Source of the DNA: Niebla homalea
Taxonomy: Eukaryota > Ascomycota > Lecanoromycetes > Lecanorales > Ramalinaceae
Assembly: GCA_019925105.1 (NCBI GenBank)
Contig: JAHGAU010000022.1
Span: 372,001 to 436,000, forward strand
Direction of reading: 5' to 3'
Length of the DNA stretch: 64,000 nt
In this document: positions 35,659-47,626 of the stretch, piece by piece
Layout: each line of letters begins with the position of its first letter
Numbering within the stretch: the first letter of the stretch is position 1
Position numbers and translations under genes: made by a program
Notes under the pieces: model-generated
Seen by the model: the letters and a program-made list of their open reading frames with translations, nothing else
Database searches by the model: none
Told to the model about the DNA's origin: nothing

Positions 35659-36499
35659 ATATTACGGATCTAGCTAGGCTAATTCCGGCGTTCCTTAATA
35701 CTCGGCTATTTAGCCTTATTAATAACCGTAAAAACCCGATATCTATTACGTTAAGAATAAAAACCGATATTTACCCAGCCTTTATTCTTATCTTAAGGGC
35801 TAAAAGCATTTACGGCCGTTTAGAAAGTAAAAATTTATTTATACGTTTTTTTTAAGAAAACCTATAATATTATAACTGAATTTACTTAAGGATTGCCTTT
35901 AAATTTATTGTTTTTCCGTTACCTTATAGGTTTATTTAATATTAAAAATTTTAAAATTCCGATTATATTATTAAATATCCTTACCGATACGTATATTATT
36001 ATTACTTTATTTATACGATTTTATTAACCGATATAATATTATTTTTTATACCGCTTCGGTATTTATAGCCTCTTTAGCCCTTTATTAAGTATAGTTTTCC
36101 CGCCGCTATTTTTTACCCTTGGGTTAACGGTAAGGTTTCTTAATTAAATTTTTAATTATTTTATTTATTTCCTTAATTAAATTAAATTATAATAATAAGT
36201 TTATAGTTATTATAAATTTAGCGGCCGCTTTAATACCCCTTTTATTAATAAGTATTTAACGATAATCGTTAATCCTTATTTTTTTAATTAATCCCGGTTT
36301 AAGCTTTTTAAATAATAAATAAAAGATTAATATATATATAGCGTTCTGCTTCTATTATTTATATTTATAATTAACGTTAATCCGGCTATTAATATATATA
36401 ATAAAAAAAAAAAGTAAATTAAGCCGTTTTTATTTATCCGGAACTAAATTATTAATGCGTTATTATTTTTCCTTATAATCCTATAACGTTAAAGATACT

Positions 36500-39430
36500 T
36501 ATTAATAATTTTATTATTATTTAAAGCTAGGTATTATTACTTTTAAAGGATTGATTCTTTATATTTACGTTAATATTTTATTTACCTCCTTATAGTCTAT
36601 AGGGTAATTATTATTAACTTCGCCTTTATAGCTTTTTTCTTTTCCGCCGTTTTCATTTTAAATAAAAGTCCGTATATTCTTATATTAACTTCTTAAACGT
36701 AAATTAAACCGATTTCTTTCTTAATTTACTTTAATTTAACTTCCGTAAAAAAAAAAATATTATTTTTCTACGCTTTTTTATCCAAGGTTTTTTATAATTC
36801 TAATAAATATATTTATTTCCTATTAATATAATTAAGTTCATATTTTTTTAAGTTTTACTTAAGTAATTATTTAATTAAAAGTTAACTTTATTAATAATAT
36901 AAAGACCTTAAATTTTAATATCGGGATAGGAGTCGCTTTATATACTTTATTTACTATTCTTAAATATCGGTTTTAAACCTTTTATAATTGCCGGATAAGC
37001 TTTTTCCTATATTTAAGCGTACTTTTAAGTATATATTAAATAATTATTACGTATATTATTATAAGCTTTATAACCGTTTAATAAACGGTTTTAACCTTCT
37101 ATAAGATAGTTCTTTACGTTAATACCGTAAAATAAATAAGGTTTTTTCCTGCGAAATTATTTTCTTTTAAACTTTTCTTATATAATCTTTCTAATTTAAT
37201 TTCTTATTAATTTATAGGTTAAGTACCTTAATATTAATTTCCGGTTTTACTATTATATTACTTAAGTTTATTATAACTATTATATTATATAGCTTTAAGC
37301 TTTTTATTATATAAATAAACTTATATTTATATAAAGTAAATTAAGCTTTATATATTTTTATTTATTATAAGTAAACTTTATAAGCTTATTTTAACTTTAA
37401 ATAATTTATATAAATAAACGTATTATAAACTAAAAAGGTAAATATCGTTAATAAAGCTTTTTATTTAAACCTTTTATTTTAACTTTATTAAGTTTTTAAT
37501 AAGCGGGCCGTTAAAAAATAAGAATAAAACCGGGGAAATAAATAACCTTTAAAAAATCTTTATTATTACGGACTTTATTATACTTATTTTCTATCCTAGG
37601 TTAATTAATATTACTTAATTACTTAAGAAATTCTTTATTTAATTTATAAAGAAAAATAAGACTTTTTCTTCCGTAAATTATATAGTAACCTTTAATAATT
37701 TATTTTATTAAACGCCTTTATAATATTTAGGGAAAAAAGACTTATAACGTATTTTTTTCTTATAATCTTATACCGTATATATATTATTAATTAAGCCTTT
37801 AAAAACCGTCTCCGTTAACCGTCTTTTTTTTTTTATTTTTATTTATTAATTAAAAAGCAGCTTATATTCTTCTATATAATTATTTAAGATCTTTACGATT
37901 ACCGTTTTTAAAGTTTTCCTTAACGTATAAAGGAATATTATAGGTTTATATAATTTTATCTTTAAATAATTTAACTTAACCGGTTTCTTAAGGATAATCG
38001 TTTTAACCTTTTTAAATTTATAAAGGTAATATCTTATATTAAAATAAACTTAAAATAAGTAAATAAAGACCTTTTTAAATAACGATATTACTATAGATAA
38101 GAACCTATTTAATATATTATTAAGTCCGGGGCTTTATCCTTCTTTAACTTATTAATTACTTTAATTATTATTTTTTAAGTTATTATTTTATTTATTATTA
38201 TTAATTTAAAATATATAATACCGTCGATATCTATTAAGTTAACTTTTAATAATAAGGAAAAAAACGTTTTTTTAAGAGTTTTAATTTTATTATTAAAAGT
38301 ATTTATTACCGTATTATCTAGTCTTTTTAAGGGTAAAAACTTAAAAATAAATTTAAGTTTTTTATTTTATTTTTTACCGTATTTTATTAACTTTTAAATA
38401 TTATAAGGGGAAATCGCTAAATTATATATTATAGTCCGGAAGTACGTTTACTTAATTTTCCGGATAATTTTTTTTTTAAGCTTTTTTTAATTATTAAAGT
38501 ATTTCCCGGTTTTTATATTTAATAGTTTATTTTATAAGCGTTTTTACCTTTATAATTGCCTTTATATATTTTTTATTTTAATAGGTTTTAACTTTCTTAA
38601 ACGGCTTTATTATTAAGATTATTACGTTAATTACTTTATTTAAAGCCTTTATTATCTACTCTATAAAACGGTTAATTTAATTTTTATTATTAAGTTAAAG
38701 GAGCTTTATTAATTAAAATATTACTTTTACTGCCTTTATATATATTTTAACTTTTTTAATTATTTTTTATACTCATTTAAACGGTAAAAACGGAGTTATA
38801 TTAACGGATTAATTTAAAATTATTTATATTAGGATATAATTTAAGCCGTATTTTAGGTCCTTTTAAGGTCCGTATACTATAATTAAGTTAATAATATTTT
38901 CTAAGTTAAATATTAAGTTAATTATAATCTTAAGTTTATAACTTTCCTATATAATAACCTTTTTTAATATTAATAATATAAAGTTAAATTATATAATAAC
39001 TATTAATAGCTCCTTAAATTTAATATAATTAATTATATAACCTTTTTTATTTTATTAAATATAATAAAAATTAAAGTCCTTTATTAAAAGGTATTTATTA
39101 AATACGGTTATAATATTTTTAAATAATAGGATTATAAAGGGTTTTTTCTTATTAATTAATAATAAATTATATATATTATAAATATTCAGGTTACCCTTAA
39201 TATCCCTTTCTTATATAATCCGAAGCGTATATAGGTTCCCTTTATAATAAATAACGTCTTAATTATTTATATTTAGTTTTTTATTAATAAAGAAATACGT
39301 CCGTATTATCTTATTACTTTTAAAGGTTAAATAGAAATTATCTTCCGGGTTAATTAAAGAGTAGGTATACGGACTATACGGCGGCTTTTATATCGCTATA
39401 ATATCGATATTCTTTACCTCCTTAAATCCA
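36500..39430 (-). pseudogene. LINE B ORF2 remnant: endonuclease, reverse transcriptase
   Basis: Minus-strand reading: DIIAI-stop-KPPYSPYTYSLINPEDNFYLTF (39420-39340), then TYFFINKK and GNLYTLRII, the Tad1 endonuclease; LLIKDFNFYY at 39065-39090 is its GDFN box. Reverse transcriptase: the catalytic box reads FINDI at 37442-37456 (FxDD in active copies). RIP has made stops at Gln and Trp sites. The protein would nick the target, prime on it and copy LINE RNA in the nucleus. Confidence 0.85.
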
Positions 39431-39479
39431 AATATTAATATTACGGCTTTAATTACTTCCCCGCGTATATTATATTATA

Positions 39480-41394
39480 TTACCCTTAAAAGCGTAAGTA
39501 TATTAAATATCAACGTCCGTTAAGCTCTTTTCATTAACTTTTATTTATATAAACGGTTTTTCTTTAAAGTTAAACGTTATTTATCTTAATCTTTTTATTA
39601 TAATAATAATTTCGGTCGGGCGGCCGGCCTTAAAGATTAATATTGCTATAAGCTTCTTTTTCTTCGCGTTATCGGTTATTATATTTTACCCTTCCCCGTT
39701 TAATAAGCTCCGTTTACGTTTTAAGATCGTCTTTAATTACTTTATTAATTTAAATTTATATAAATTATAATATTAAATTTTAACCGTTATTTTAATCTTT
39801 TTATATTAAGTCTCCTTCGTTCTTATTATATACCGTAAGTCTTATACCGGGTGGCTATTATTATTATATACCGCGTATTTCGGCGCGTCCTTCGTTAAAT
39901 CCTTTATTATTAAGTTAATATATTTATACGTATTATACCCTTTAATATATATTATATATTTTATATTATTAAGGTACCTTATAATAATATGCTTATATCC
40001 TTAATATTTAAAGTATTAATAAATATCCACTGCCCGGTCTTAAGGTCTCGTTAATTTAAGGAATTTACCTTTTATTACCCCTTTATTAAGGATATTATTA
40101 TATATCCTTATTAACGTTATGCTTAAAATAATTATAGAATATTTTTTTATACGATTAAAGGCGTTTAATTTCTTTATTACGGGGGAGATTATAATTAATG
40201 ATTTTTAATTTAAAGTAGAAAACCGTATTCTCCTTCTTTATTTATTTTAAAGTAACTTCTTTTTTTTTTCCCGTAAATTTTATTAAATATATCCCGTTTA
40301 TTATAATAATGAAGGATTACCTTAATATTTTTACCGTTTTATATCCCTTTTTACCGGCTTATCTTTTTGATTTCTTTAATTTTTTTTTCGTTTTTAATAA
40401 GGTTATATTAAAGAAAATATCCCCGCTTTATAATTTACGTACCGTAATAATTTATTCTATTAATAACTTTCTTATTATTTTAAACGTTTTTATTAATTAT
40501 AATAAGTTCGTTTTCGCCGCTATATTCCTTTCCTTTTTATTTAATAATTATATGGTTACCGTTTTTATTTTCTTTAACGTTATTATTTTCTTTTTTATTT
40601 TTACCTTTTTTATTATTAACGCCGGCGCCGTTTTTACGGCTTTCGCTACCTAGCTTATCCCCGCTCCTTTCTTTAAAGCCTCCCCCGTTACTCCCTTACT
40701 TCGTACGTATTTTTTTTATCTTTTTTCATTTCCGTCCGCCGGCGTTTTTACTACCGCCCCTTAAGCTTTACGTAGCCTTTTTAACTCCTTTAAACTTTTC
40801 CCCGTATTTACGTAAAAGTTTCTTATTCTTTATAGCCCGATTTATAATATCGGCTAGGTTTTTAACGTAATATCTTTCTATATAATTATAAGGAGGCTTT
40901 TTAACGTTTTTATTATTTTCTCCCTTATTACTTTTCTTTTATATATTTAATAATTGTTTTTTTTATAATTTATTCTTATTTATTTAATATCTTTTTATTT
41001 TCTTTTAACTTTTTCTTAATTTATATATATTTAATAAAGCTTTTTACGTTTCCGCTTACCCTTTATTTATCTTTACGTACCGTCTTTATCCCCTTTACCC
41101 TTTATTTATTACCTTTAATAATAATATTTTTACGCGTTATATATATTTCTTTACGTATATCTTATTAATTATAAGCTTTTTATTTAATTTAAGGCTTTTT
41201 TATCTCGTATTTATTACGTTATTTATACGACTTATCCCCGTTTTTATTAACCTAAACCGCTTGCTTTTCCTCCCCTTTACTTTTATTATTATTCCGCTTC
41301 CGCTTATCGTATTTAAGGTACTATCCTTACTATTACTTAAGCTATATACGTATACATCGTTTCTGACCTCTGGGGTCCCGTTGTTCGTCGCCAT
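39480..41394 (-). pseudogene. LINE B ORF1 remnant
   Basis: The first 65 codons are open: MATNNGTPEVRNDVYVYSLS, continuing with a Ser/Gly/Lys-rich part to about 41200. Later blocks match the ORF1 of the other copies: INKNV-type residues near 40490 and a CCHC-like region near 39990-40040 with Cys to Tyr changes. The lower limit is approximate. The open N-terminal stretch coincides with the spared 5' end. Confidence 0.8.
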
Positions 41395-41399
41395 CAAAA

Positions 41400-41413
41400 A
41401 GTTATTATATAAT
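41400..41413 (+). repeat. Target-site duplication of LINE B, right copy
   Basis: AGTTATTATATAAT, the mutated partner of 35626-35639. Confidence 0.85.
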
Positions 41414-44400
41414 CCCTTATATAACCTATCTTCACCGTATAATTTATATATTTACTTTTTAATTAACTTAAAAGATAATTTCTATTTAACCTTTAAAGGT
41501 AATAAGATAATACGGACGTATTTCTTTATTAATAAGAAGTTAAATATAGATAATTAAGACGTTATTTATTATAAAGGGAACCTATATACGCTCCGGATTA
41601 TATAAGAAAAGAATATTAAGGGTAATTTAAATATTTATAATATATATAATCCGTTACCGGTTAATAAGAAGGGATCCTTTATAATTTTATTACTTAAGGA
41701 TATTATAACCGTATTTAATAAATACTTTTTAATAAAGGACTTTAATCTTTATTACGCTTAATAAAATAAGGAAAATCGTACGATTAATTATATTAAATTT
41801 AAAAAGTTATTAATAATTACTATATAATTTAATTTTACGTTATTAACGATAAAAGGGGTTATTATATAAGAAAGCCGTAAACTTAAAACTATAATTAACT
41901 TAATATTCAGCTTAGAAAGTATTATTAACTTAATTATAATATACGGACCCCAAAAGAACCTAAAATACAATTCGGACTACGTTTTAATATAAATAATCTT
42001 AAACTAGTCCGTTAACGTAACTCCGCCTTTATTATTTAAATGAACGTAAAAGACGGTTAAGGAAGCTAAAATATTTATAAAGGTAATAAAGGTAATATTT
42101 TAGTAAACGGAGCTTTCCCGGCTTAATAATAAGGAATAAATCGATTATTTTATAAGACGGGTAATAAAGGCTTTAAATAAAGTAATTAACGTAATAATCT
42201 TAATAGTAAAGCCGTTTAAAAAAGCTAAAACTTATTAAAATAAGGAATATATAAAAATAACTATAAAGGTAAAAGCGTTTATAAAGTAAACTATTAAATA
42301 TAAAAACCAGGAAACGTTTTAATAATTAAAAAAAGCTTAAAAAAAAAAGAATTATCCGGAAAATTAAATAAATATACTTCCGGGCTATAATATATAATTC
42401 GGCGGTTTCCCTTTATAATATTTAAAAGTTAATAAAATATAATAAAGAATAAAGTAGGAAATTTAAACTTATTTTTAAGTTTTTACCTTTAAAAAGACTA
42501 AATAATATAATAACGAATACCTTTAACGGTAAAATTAAGGCTCTTAAAAGGCGTTCTTTCCCCCGTTACCGGAAGTTAACTTAATAAATATCGATAATAT
42601 TATATATTTTAAATTAATAATAATAAATAAAATAATAATTTAAAAGATAATAATTAAGGCGATTAATAAGTTAAAGAAGGATAAAGCCCTTAAACTTAAC
42701 GGTATATTAAATAGGTTTTTATTTATAATAATATTATTATTTAAAAAGGTTTTTACTTATTTATTTTAAGTTTATTTTAATATAGGATATTACCCTTATA
42801 AATTTAAGGAGGTTAAGACGATTATCCTTAAGAAGTTAATTAAGTTAAATTACTTAAAAATAAAGTTATATAAACCTATAGTACTCCTTTATATATTAAG
42901 GAAGGCTTTAAAGATAATAATCGTAAAGATTTTAAGTAACTATATAGAAGAATATAGGTTATTTTTTAATTAATAAATAAAAATAAAAAGAGGACGGTTA
43001 ACGGAAATAACTCTTAAAGGCTTAATTAATAACGTATATATGGTATAAAACTATAAGAAGAAGTATATTACGAGTCTTTTTTCCTTAAATATTATAAAAA
43101 CGTTCGATAAAATAAATTATTAAAGGTTATTATATAATTTACGGGAAAAAAAAATTTTATTTTTTTTTATAAATTAAATAAAAAGTTTCTTAAGTAATTA
43201 AGTAACGTTAATTAACCTAAAATAAAAGATAAGTACGATAAAGCCTATAATAATAAGGATTCTTTAAGGGTTACTTATTTTCCCGGTCTTATTCTTATTC
43301 TTTAACGGTTTACTTATTAAAGACTTAATAAAGTTAAAACAGAAGGTTTAAATAAAGGGCTTTATTAACGATATTTACCTTTTAACTTATAATATACTTA
43401 CTTATATAAACTATTTAAAGTTAAAATAAACTTATAAAGTTTATTCATAATAAATAAAAATATATAAGGCTTAATTTACCCCGTATAAGTATAAGTTTAT
43501 TTATATAATAAGGAGCTTAAAGCTATATAATATAATAGCTACGGTAAACTTAAATAATATAGCGGTAAAACCGGAGGTTAATATTAAAGTATTCGGCTTA
43601 TAGGTTAATAAGAAATTAAATTAAAAGAATTATATAAGAAAGGTTTAAAAGAAAATAATTTTACAGGAAAAGGGCCTTATTTACCTTATAACGTTAATAT
43701 AAAAAGCTACTTTATAAAAGGTTAAAACCGTTTATTAAATGGTTATAAAGCCTATGATAATATACGTAATAGCTATTTAATACGTATTTAAAGGTATATT
43801 TAAATATAGAAAAAAAGCCCGTCCGGCAATTATAAAAGGTTTAAAATTAATATTTAAAAATAATAAATAAAGTATATAAAGTAATTCCCGTCCCGGTATT
43901 AAAATCCGAGGTCTTTATACTATTAATAAAGCTGGCCCTTAACTAAATAATTACTTAAGTAAAGCTTAAAAAAAATATAAATTTAATTATATTAATAGGA
44001 AATAAACGTATTTATTAAAACTATAAAAGGCCACGGATAAAAAAATATAGAAAAATAATATTTATTTTTTTTACGGAAGTTAAATTAAAGTAAGTTAAGA
44101 AAGAAATCGACTTAATTTACGTTTAAGAAATTAACGTAAAAGTATATAAACTTTTACTTAAAGTGAAAACCGCGGAAAAAAAGAAAATTATAAGGATAAA
44201 ATTAACGGTAATTACCTTATAAATTAAAAAGAAATAAATAGAGCGTTAACGTAAATATAAAAAATCGATTCTTTAAGGATAATAATACCCGGCTTTAAAT
44301 AACAATAAAGTTATTAATAAACATTTTTAACGTTACGGGATTATAAGGAAAAATAATAACGTATTAATAATTTAACTTTAAATAAATAAAAACGGCTTAA

Positions 44401-44640
44401 TCTACTTTTTCTTTATTATATACGCCGGTAACCGGATTAACGTTAACTATAAGTATAAATAGCGGAAATAGGATACCGTATATATATTAATCTTTTATTT
44501 ATTATTTAAGGAGCTTAAACCGGGGTTAATTAAAAAGTAAGGATTAATAATTATTATTAAATACTTATTAATAAAAAAGGTATTAAGGCGGTTATTAAAT
44601 TTATAATAATTACGGGTTTATTATTATAATTTAACTCAAT
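41414..44640 (+). pseudogene. LINE A ORF2 remnant: endonuclease, reverse transcriptase, C-terminal finger
   Basis: Continues the frame that begins at about 35560 (FKEVKNIDIIVI-stop-EPPYN) after LINE B is removed. Endonuclease: YFFINKKLNI near 41520, LIKDFNLYYA at 41731-41757 (GDFN box with Gly to Lys). Reverse transcriptase: a match to xxFDxVNHxxLLxxLR near 43095-43150, and the catalytic box FINDIYLL at 43361-43384, one Asp changed. The last part (44360-44500) resembles the Cys-x-Cys-Gly...His...Cys finger of Tad1 ORF2, with Cys to Tyr changes. Full of TAA and TAG. Confidence 0.85.
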
Positions 44641-45156
44641 TAAAAAAATAATTAAAATAATTAAAAATTTAATTAAAAAACCTCGCTGCCGACTTAAGGG
44701 TAAAAAGTAGTGGCGGGAAAATTATATTTAATAAGGGATTAAAAAGGCTATAAATACCGGAGCGGTATAAAAGGCGATACTATATTAATTAATAAAGTTA
44801 TATAAATAAAATAATAATAATATATATATCGGTAAGGATATTTAATAATATAATCGGAATTTTAAAATTTTAATATTAAATAAACCCGTAAAATAACGGA
44901 AGAGCAATAAGTTTAAAGGCAACCTTTAAGTAGACTTAATCGTAATATTATAGGTTTTCTTAGAAAAAGCATATAAATAAATTTTTATTTTTAAATAATT
45001 ATAAATATTTTTAACCCTTAAAATAAGAATAAAAGCTAAATAAATACCGGTTTTTATTCTTAATATAATAGATATCGGGTTTTTACGGTTATTAATAAGG
45101 CTAAATAACCGAGTATTAAGGAACGCCGGAATTAGCCTAGCTAGATCCGTAGTATA

Positions 45157-45175
45157 AATCAATCAATCAATCAAT
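45157..45175 (+). repeat. 3' (AATC)n tail of LINE A
   Basis: About five AATC units, directly followed by the 13-bp target duplication. CpA is unmutated here although surrounding DNA is converted. Confidence 0.92.
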
Positions 45176-45186
45176 AATATAGACTT
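45174..45186 (+). repeat. Target-site duplication of LINE A, right copy
   Basis: ATAATATAGACTT, identical to 33574-33586; the first two bases overlap the tail. Confidence 0.88.
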
Positions 45187-45378
45187 TTATTGCTATAAAG
45201 GATTATTAACCTTTTTTTGGTTTAAATTTAATATATAAAATAAAACAGTTGAAAATATTTTTCAAAACGGGTGTTTTTATTAAAAAACGATATTTACCCT
45301 ATAAGTGGCCGGATTAAAAGGGCCTTTAAGGTATAGTAATTAGTGGTAATATGGATTTATTAAGAATTTAAGTAAGAA

Positions 45379-45593
45379 TATTAAAATCCAAGAAGAGAGC
45401 GTTAAGAGATATTACGTAATCTGGTTACGTAACCTGTAAGACTTACATATAACGTAGGAGGTAAAATAACGAGGTCCCGGATTCAACGTTAGACATGATA
45501 ATTTTACCTAATCGGGTTAACGCGGAATTCTTGGACTTAGTTAAATCTCTCAGATAGATCAAATCAACCAACTCACACCTCTTAAATTTGACA
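45379..45593 (+). repeat. Right LTR of Copia-II
   Basis: 215 bp, starts TATTAAAATCC, ends CTTAAATTTGACA. The RIP-converted purine tract TTAAGTAAGAA lies directly upstream. The last 100-120 bp keep CpA/TpG (ATCAACCAACTCACACC region), and the first 110 bp are converted. Confidence 0.93.
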
Positions 45594-45748
45594 ATAATAA
45601 CGTACTTATTTAATAGTTTTATAAAAGTTTCAGCCCGGAGTATAAAGTTTATATTAGTTAATATAACAATAAGTATAAGCCATTTTAGATGGCCGATAAT
45701 AATATTAACGTTTTAAATTACGTATTTATTTATATTATTAAGCGGTTT
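45594..45748. other. Degenerate host-element fragment, left side
   Basis: AT-rich, lies between Copia-II and the pol-less LTR element, and would join with 47789 onward when the latter is removed. No domain recognised. The joined sequence has an Asn-rich part at about 48005-48150, which could be from a gag protein. Confidence 0.4.
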
Positions 45749-45910
45749 TATTATGTGCAATGTGCGCATGCCAAGAGCTTATTAGGCACTAGCACTAAAA
45801 GGGTATAGTGGCTTGGCGCGTACACTCATAATACGCACCTTTATAGCTAGGTAAACGAGAATCATATATATTATACCTATATTTTACTTTAATACTTTTA
45901 ATACTTAATA
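45749..45910 (+). repeat. Left LTR of the pol-less element
   Basis: Starts TATTATGTGCAATGTGCGC, ends ACTTAATA. The first 100-110 bp keep CpA/TpG, and the last 50-60 bp are converted. A TGG-starting stretch (TGGTAATAATAGC, 45913 onward) may be the primer-binding site. Confidence 0.85.
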
Positions 45911-46039
45911 AATGGTAATAATAGCTTGCGGTTATCTGCGTCTATCTATAGTTTAAGTATAGCCTTTAATATACTTATTATTAGGAGTAATTACGTTATA
46001 ACTCTTATAATAACCGCGTTAAACGGACCTTTTTAACTT

Positions 46040-47420
46040 TCAATTTATTAATTCTTTTAAAAGGTATTTTAACAATTTATTATCTTATTATTTTAGTTAT
46101 CGTCTTATATCAGAAGATAAGTAAGGCCGTATTACTTATTTAAGAAAGATACCATAACCTTAATTATTAAAGCAGAAACCTTCGTTAAAAATAATTAATA
46201 AACCCTTTATCTTAACCCTTATTATAACCATTAATAAATTAAGTACGATTATCGTAATTATAGATATAAAGTTTAATAAGAAATTCAATAATTTTAAAAG
46301 CAAATTTACCGCCCTTAAAGCTTACTTAAAATTATTTAAGCACCGCTATAAGAACTCTATTTTAAAACCTTTTAATAAGCCTTAATTATTAAAAGATAAG
46401 CAAAAGGAGAAGAATAATATTAAATAATATTATATTAAAGAAGTCGGCTACTTCGACGGCATTAATAACGTTTATGCCTTTATTAATCGGCTTTAAACCA
46501 TAAGTAATATTAAAGGTAATAAGGTCGTTTAAGAGTATATTACTTTAAGCTTTATAAAACCTGACGGCTTAAATAAGGCCTATAATTAGTGGATATTTAA
46601 AATTACGAATAAAACTTATGGTTATTTTATGAATATAAAATCAATAGATCCCCTGGTTTTTACATTTATAATTCGGTTCGGAACCCCGGAGCACCAGCTC
46701 CTTAAGCAACTTAATTACCTGAAATATATACGTAAAGACGCCGTAGACTAAAAGTCCGTAATTACGTTCGTGGGCCGGGTAATAACTATAGTTAAACGAC
46801 TAAGTAATACTTAATAATAAGTTCTTAAGTTTATATTTATTTACTTTAAAGCGGCCCTATAGAGTACCCTTTAATTCCCTTATAATTAAAAAACCTTTAT
46901 AACTTATATATAGCTTTAATAATTAGCATAATATAAGTAGTATCGCTATATAAGTAAATCGGTATTATTAATTTTATTTACGTCTTTTAACCTATCGTTA
47001 ATAGACCCCTTATTATAAGCAACATTTATATATAATAGGCCTCGCTTTAAGAGCAATAATAAATACCGTCCAATAAGCGGCTTTACTCGCAAAGTACTCC
47101 CTATACTAGACCCTTTAAAGGTCTACCACCTCCGCCACGATAATAGCGACAATAACCCTACCCTTAAGTCCGACGACGAGATTAAGCCCTTATTAAAAGA
47201 TAAGTATATCGGTACATATTAAGTGGATAATTAGGCCTACCTTTATAACGAAAAGGGTAATATATAATCCTTTCGCAACCTATATTAGAATAATACCGTT
47301 ATTACGGCCACTAAGAGCTCAGGATATTTATCCGGTTAAATTACGGATATTACGGATTTAAGCGATTTAGCTTACTTATAAAATACTTAAATCCACGATT
47401 ATTTCCCGGATATAAAACGA
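46040..47420 (+). pseudogene. Degenerate internal reading of the pol-less element, product unknown
   Basis: The clearest segment, about 46470-46800, reads in one frame with few stops: IKPDGLNKAYN, KITNKTYGYFMNIKSIDPLV, FIIRFGTPEHQLLKQLNYL, KSVITFVGRVITIVKRLSN. Near 47080-47170 another segment reads FTRKVLPILDPLKVYHLRHD. I do not recognise a family. The position right after the LTR and leader suggests gag, and its helical Leu-rich character would fit, but that is inference. Stops are TAA/TAG at likely Gln/Trp sites, so it was once coding. The patch 46620-46720 is less mutated than the rest. Confidence 0.5.
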
Positions 47421-47626
47421 TAATTGCTTGGCTTATACCTTTTCGGTTTTTTAATATTCCTTTAATAATTAGCCTTAATACTTAATTATTATTACTTTTT
47501 TTATTTCTTCGATTTTCTTAATGTTAGATATACTTATTCTCTAGCCCCGGAGCCGCTCTTAATAATAGAAACTTTAACCTTATCGTCGTAATGAAGGCGT
47601 CGCGATCTTCCTTTTTATAGTATATT

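Larger units (their letters stand above)
35640..41399 (-). mobile_element. LINE B, full-length Tad1-type LINE nested in LINE A
   Basis: 5.76 kb on the minus strand, from ATG at 41394 down to the (TTGA)n tail at 35640. It is the same family as A, C, D and E. It entered LINE A at the start of the endonuclease, in the opposite orientation, so the inserted B and the flanking A form long inverted repeats (for example 35641-36200 against 45172-44600). Confidence 0.93.
33587..45173 (+). mobile_element. LINE A, full-length Tad1-type LINE, split by LINE B
   Basis: 5' part 33587-35639, 3' part 41414-45173; joined length about 5.8 kb. It sits between the pol gene and right LTR of Copia-II. ORF1 starts at ATG 33608; 21 bp of possible 5' leader precede it. 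ORF2 gives endonuclease, reverse transcriptase and a C-terminal Cys/His finger. The 3' end is an (AATC)n tail. Layout and motifs are those of Tad1 LINEs of filamentous fungi. Confidence 0.92.
27757..45593 (+). mobile_element. Copia-II, complete Ty1/Copia retrotransposon with nested LINEs
   Basis: Two 215-bp LTRs (27757-27971, 45379-45593) flanked by ATAAT (27752-27756 and 45594-45598). Gag-pol lies at 28700-33250 and the region up to the right LTR was split by LINE A at 33587. Without the 11.6 kb of nested LINEs the element is about 6.24 kb. It was inserted into or beside Copia-I copy 2. It is RIP-mutated inside and spared at its outer LTR ends. Confidence 0.92.

Noticed and set aside
40309..41557. 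Hydrophobic plus-strand frames of 98-114 codons
   Set aside because: Antisense of LINE B ORF1 or across the LINE A/B junction.
35640..45173. A deliberate inverted-repeat element (for example a foldback transposon)
   Set aside because: The inverted repeat is explained by one LINE inserted in reverse into another, with separate target duplications for each.
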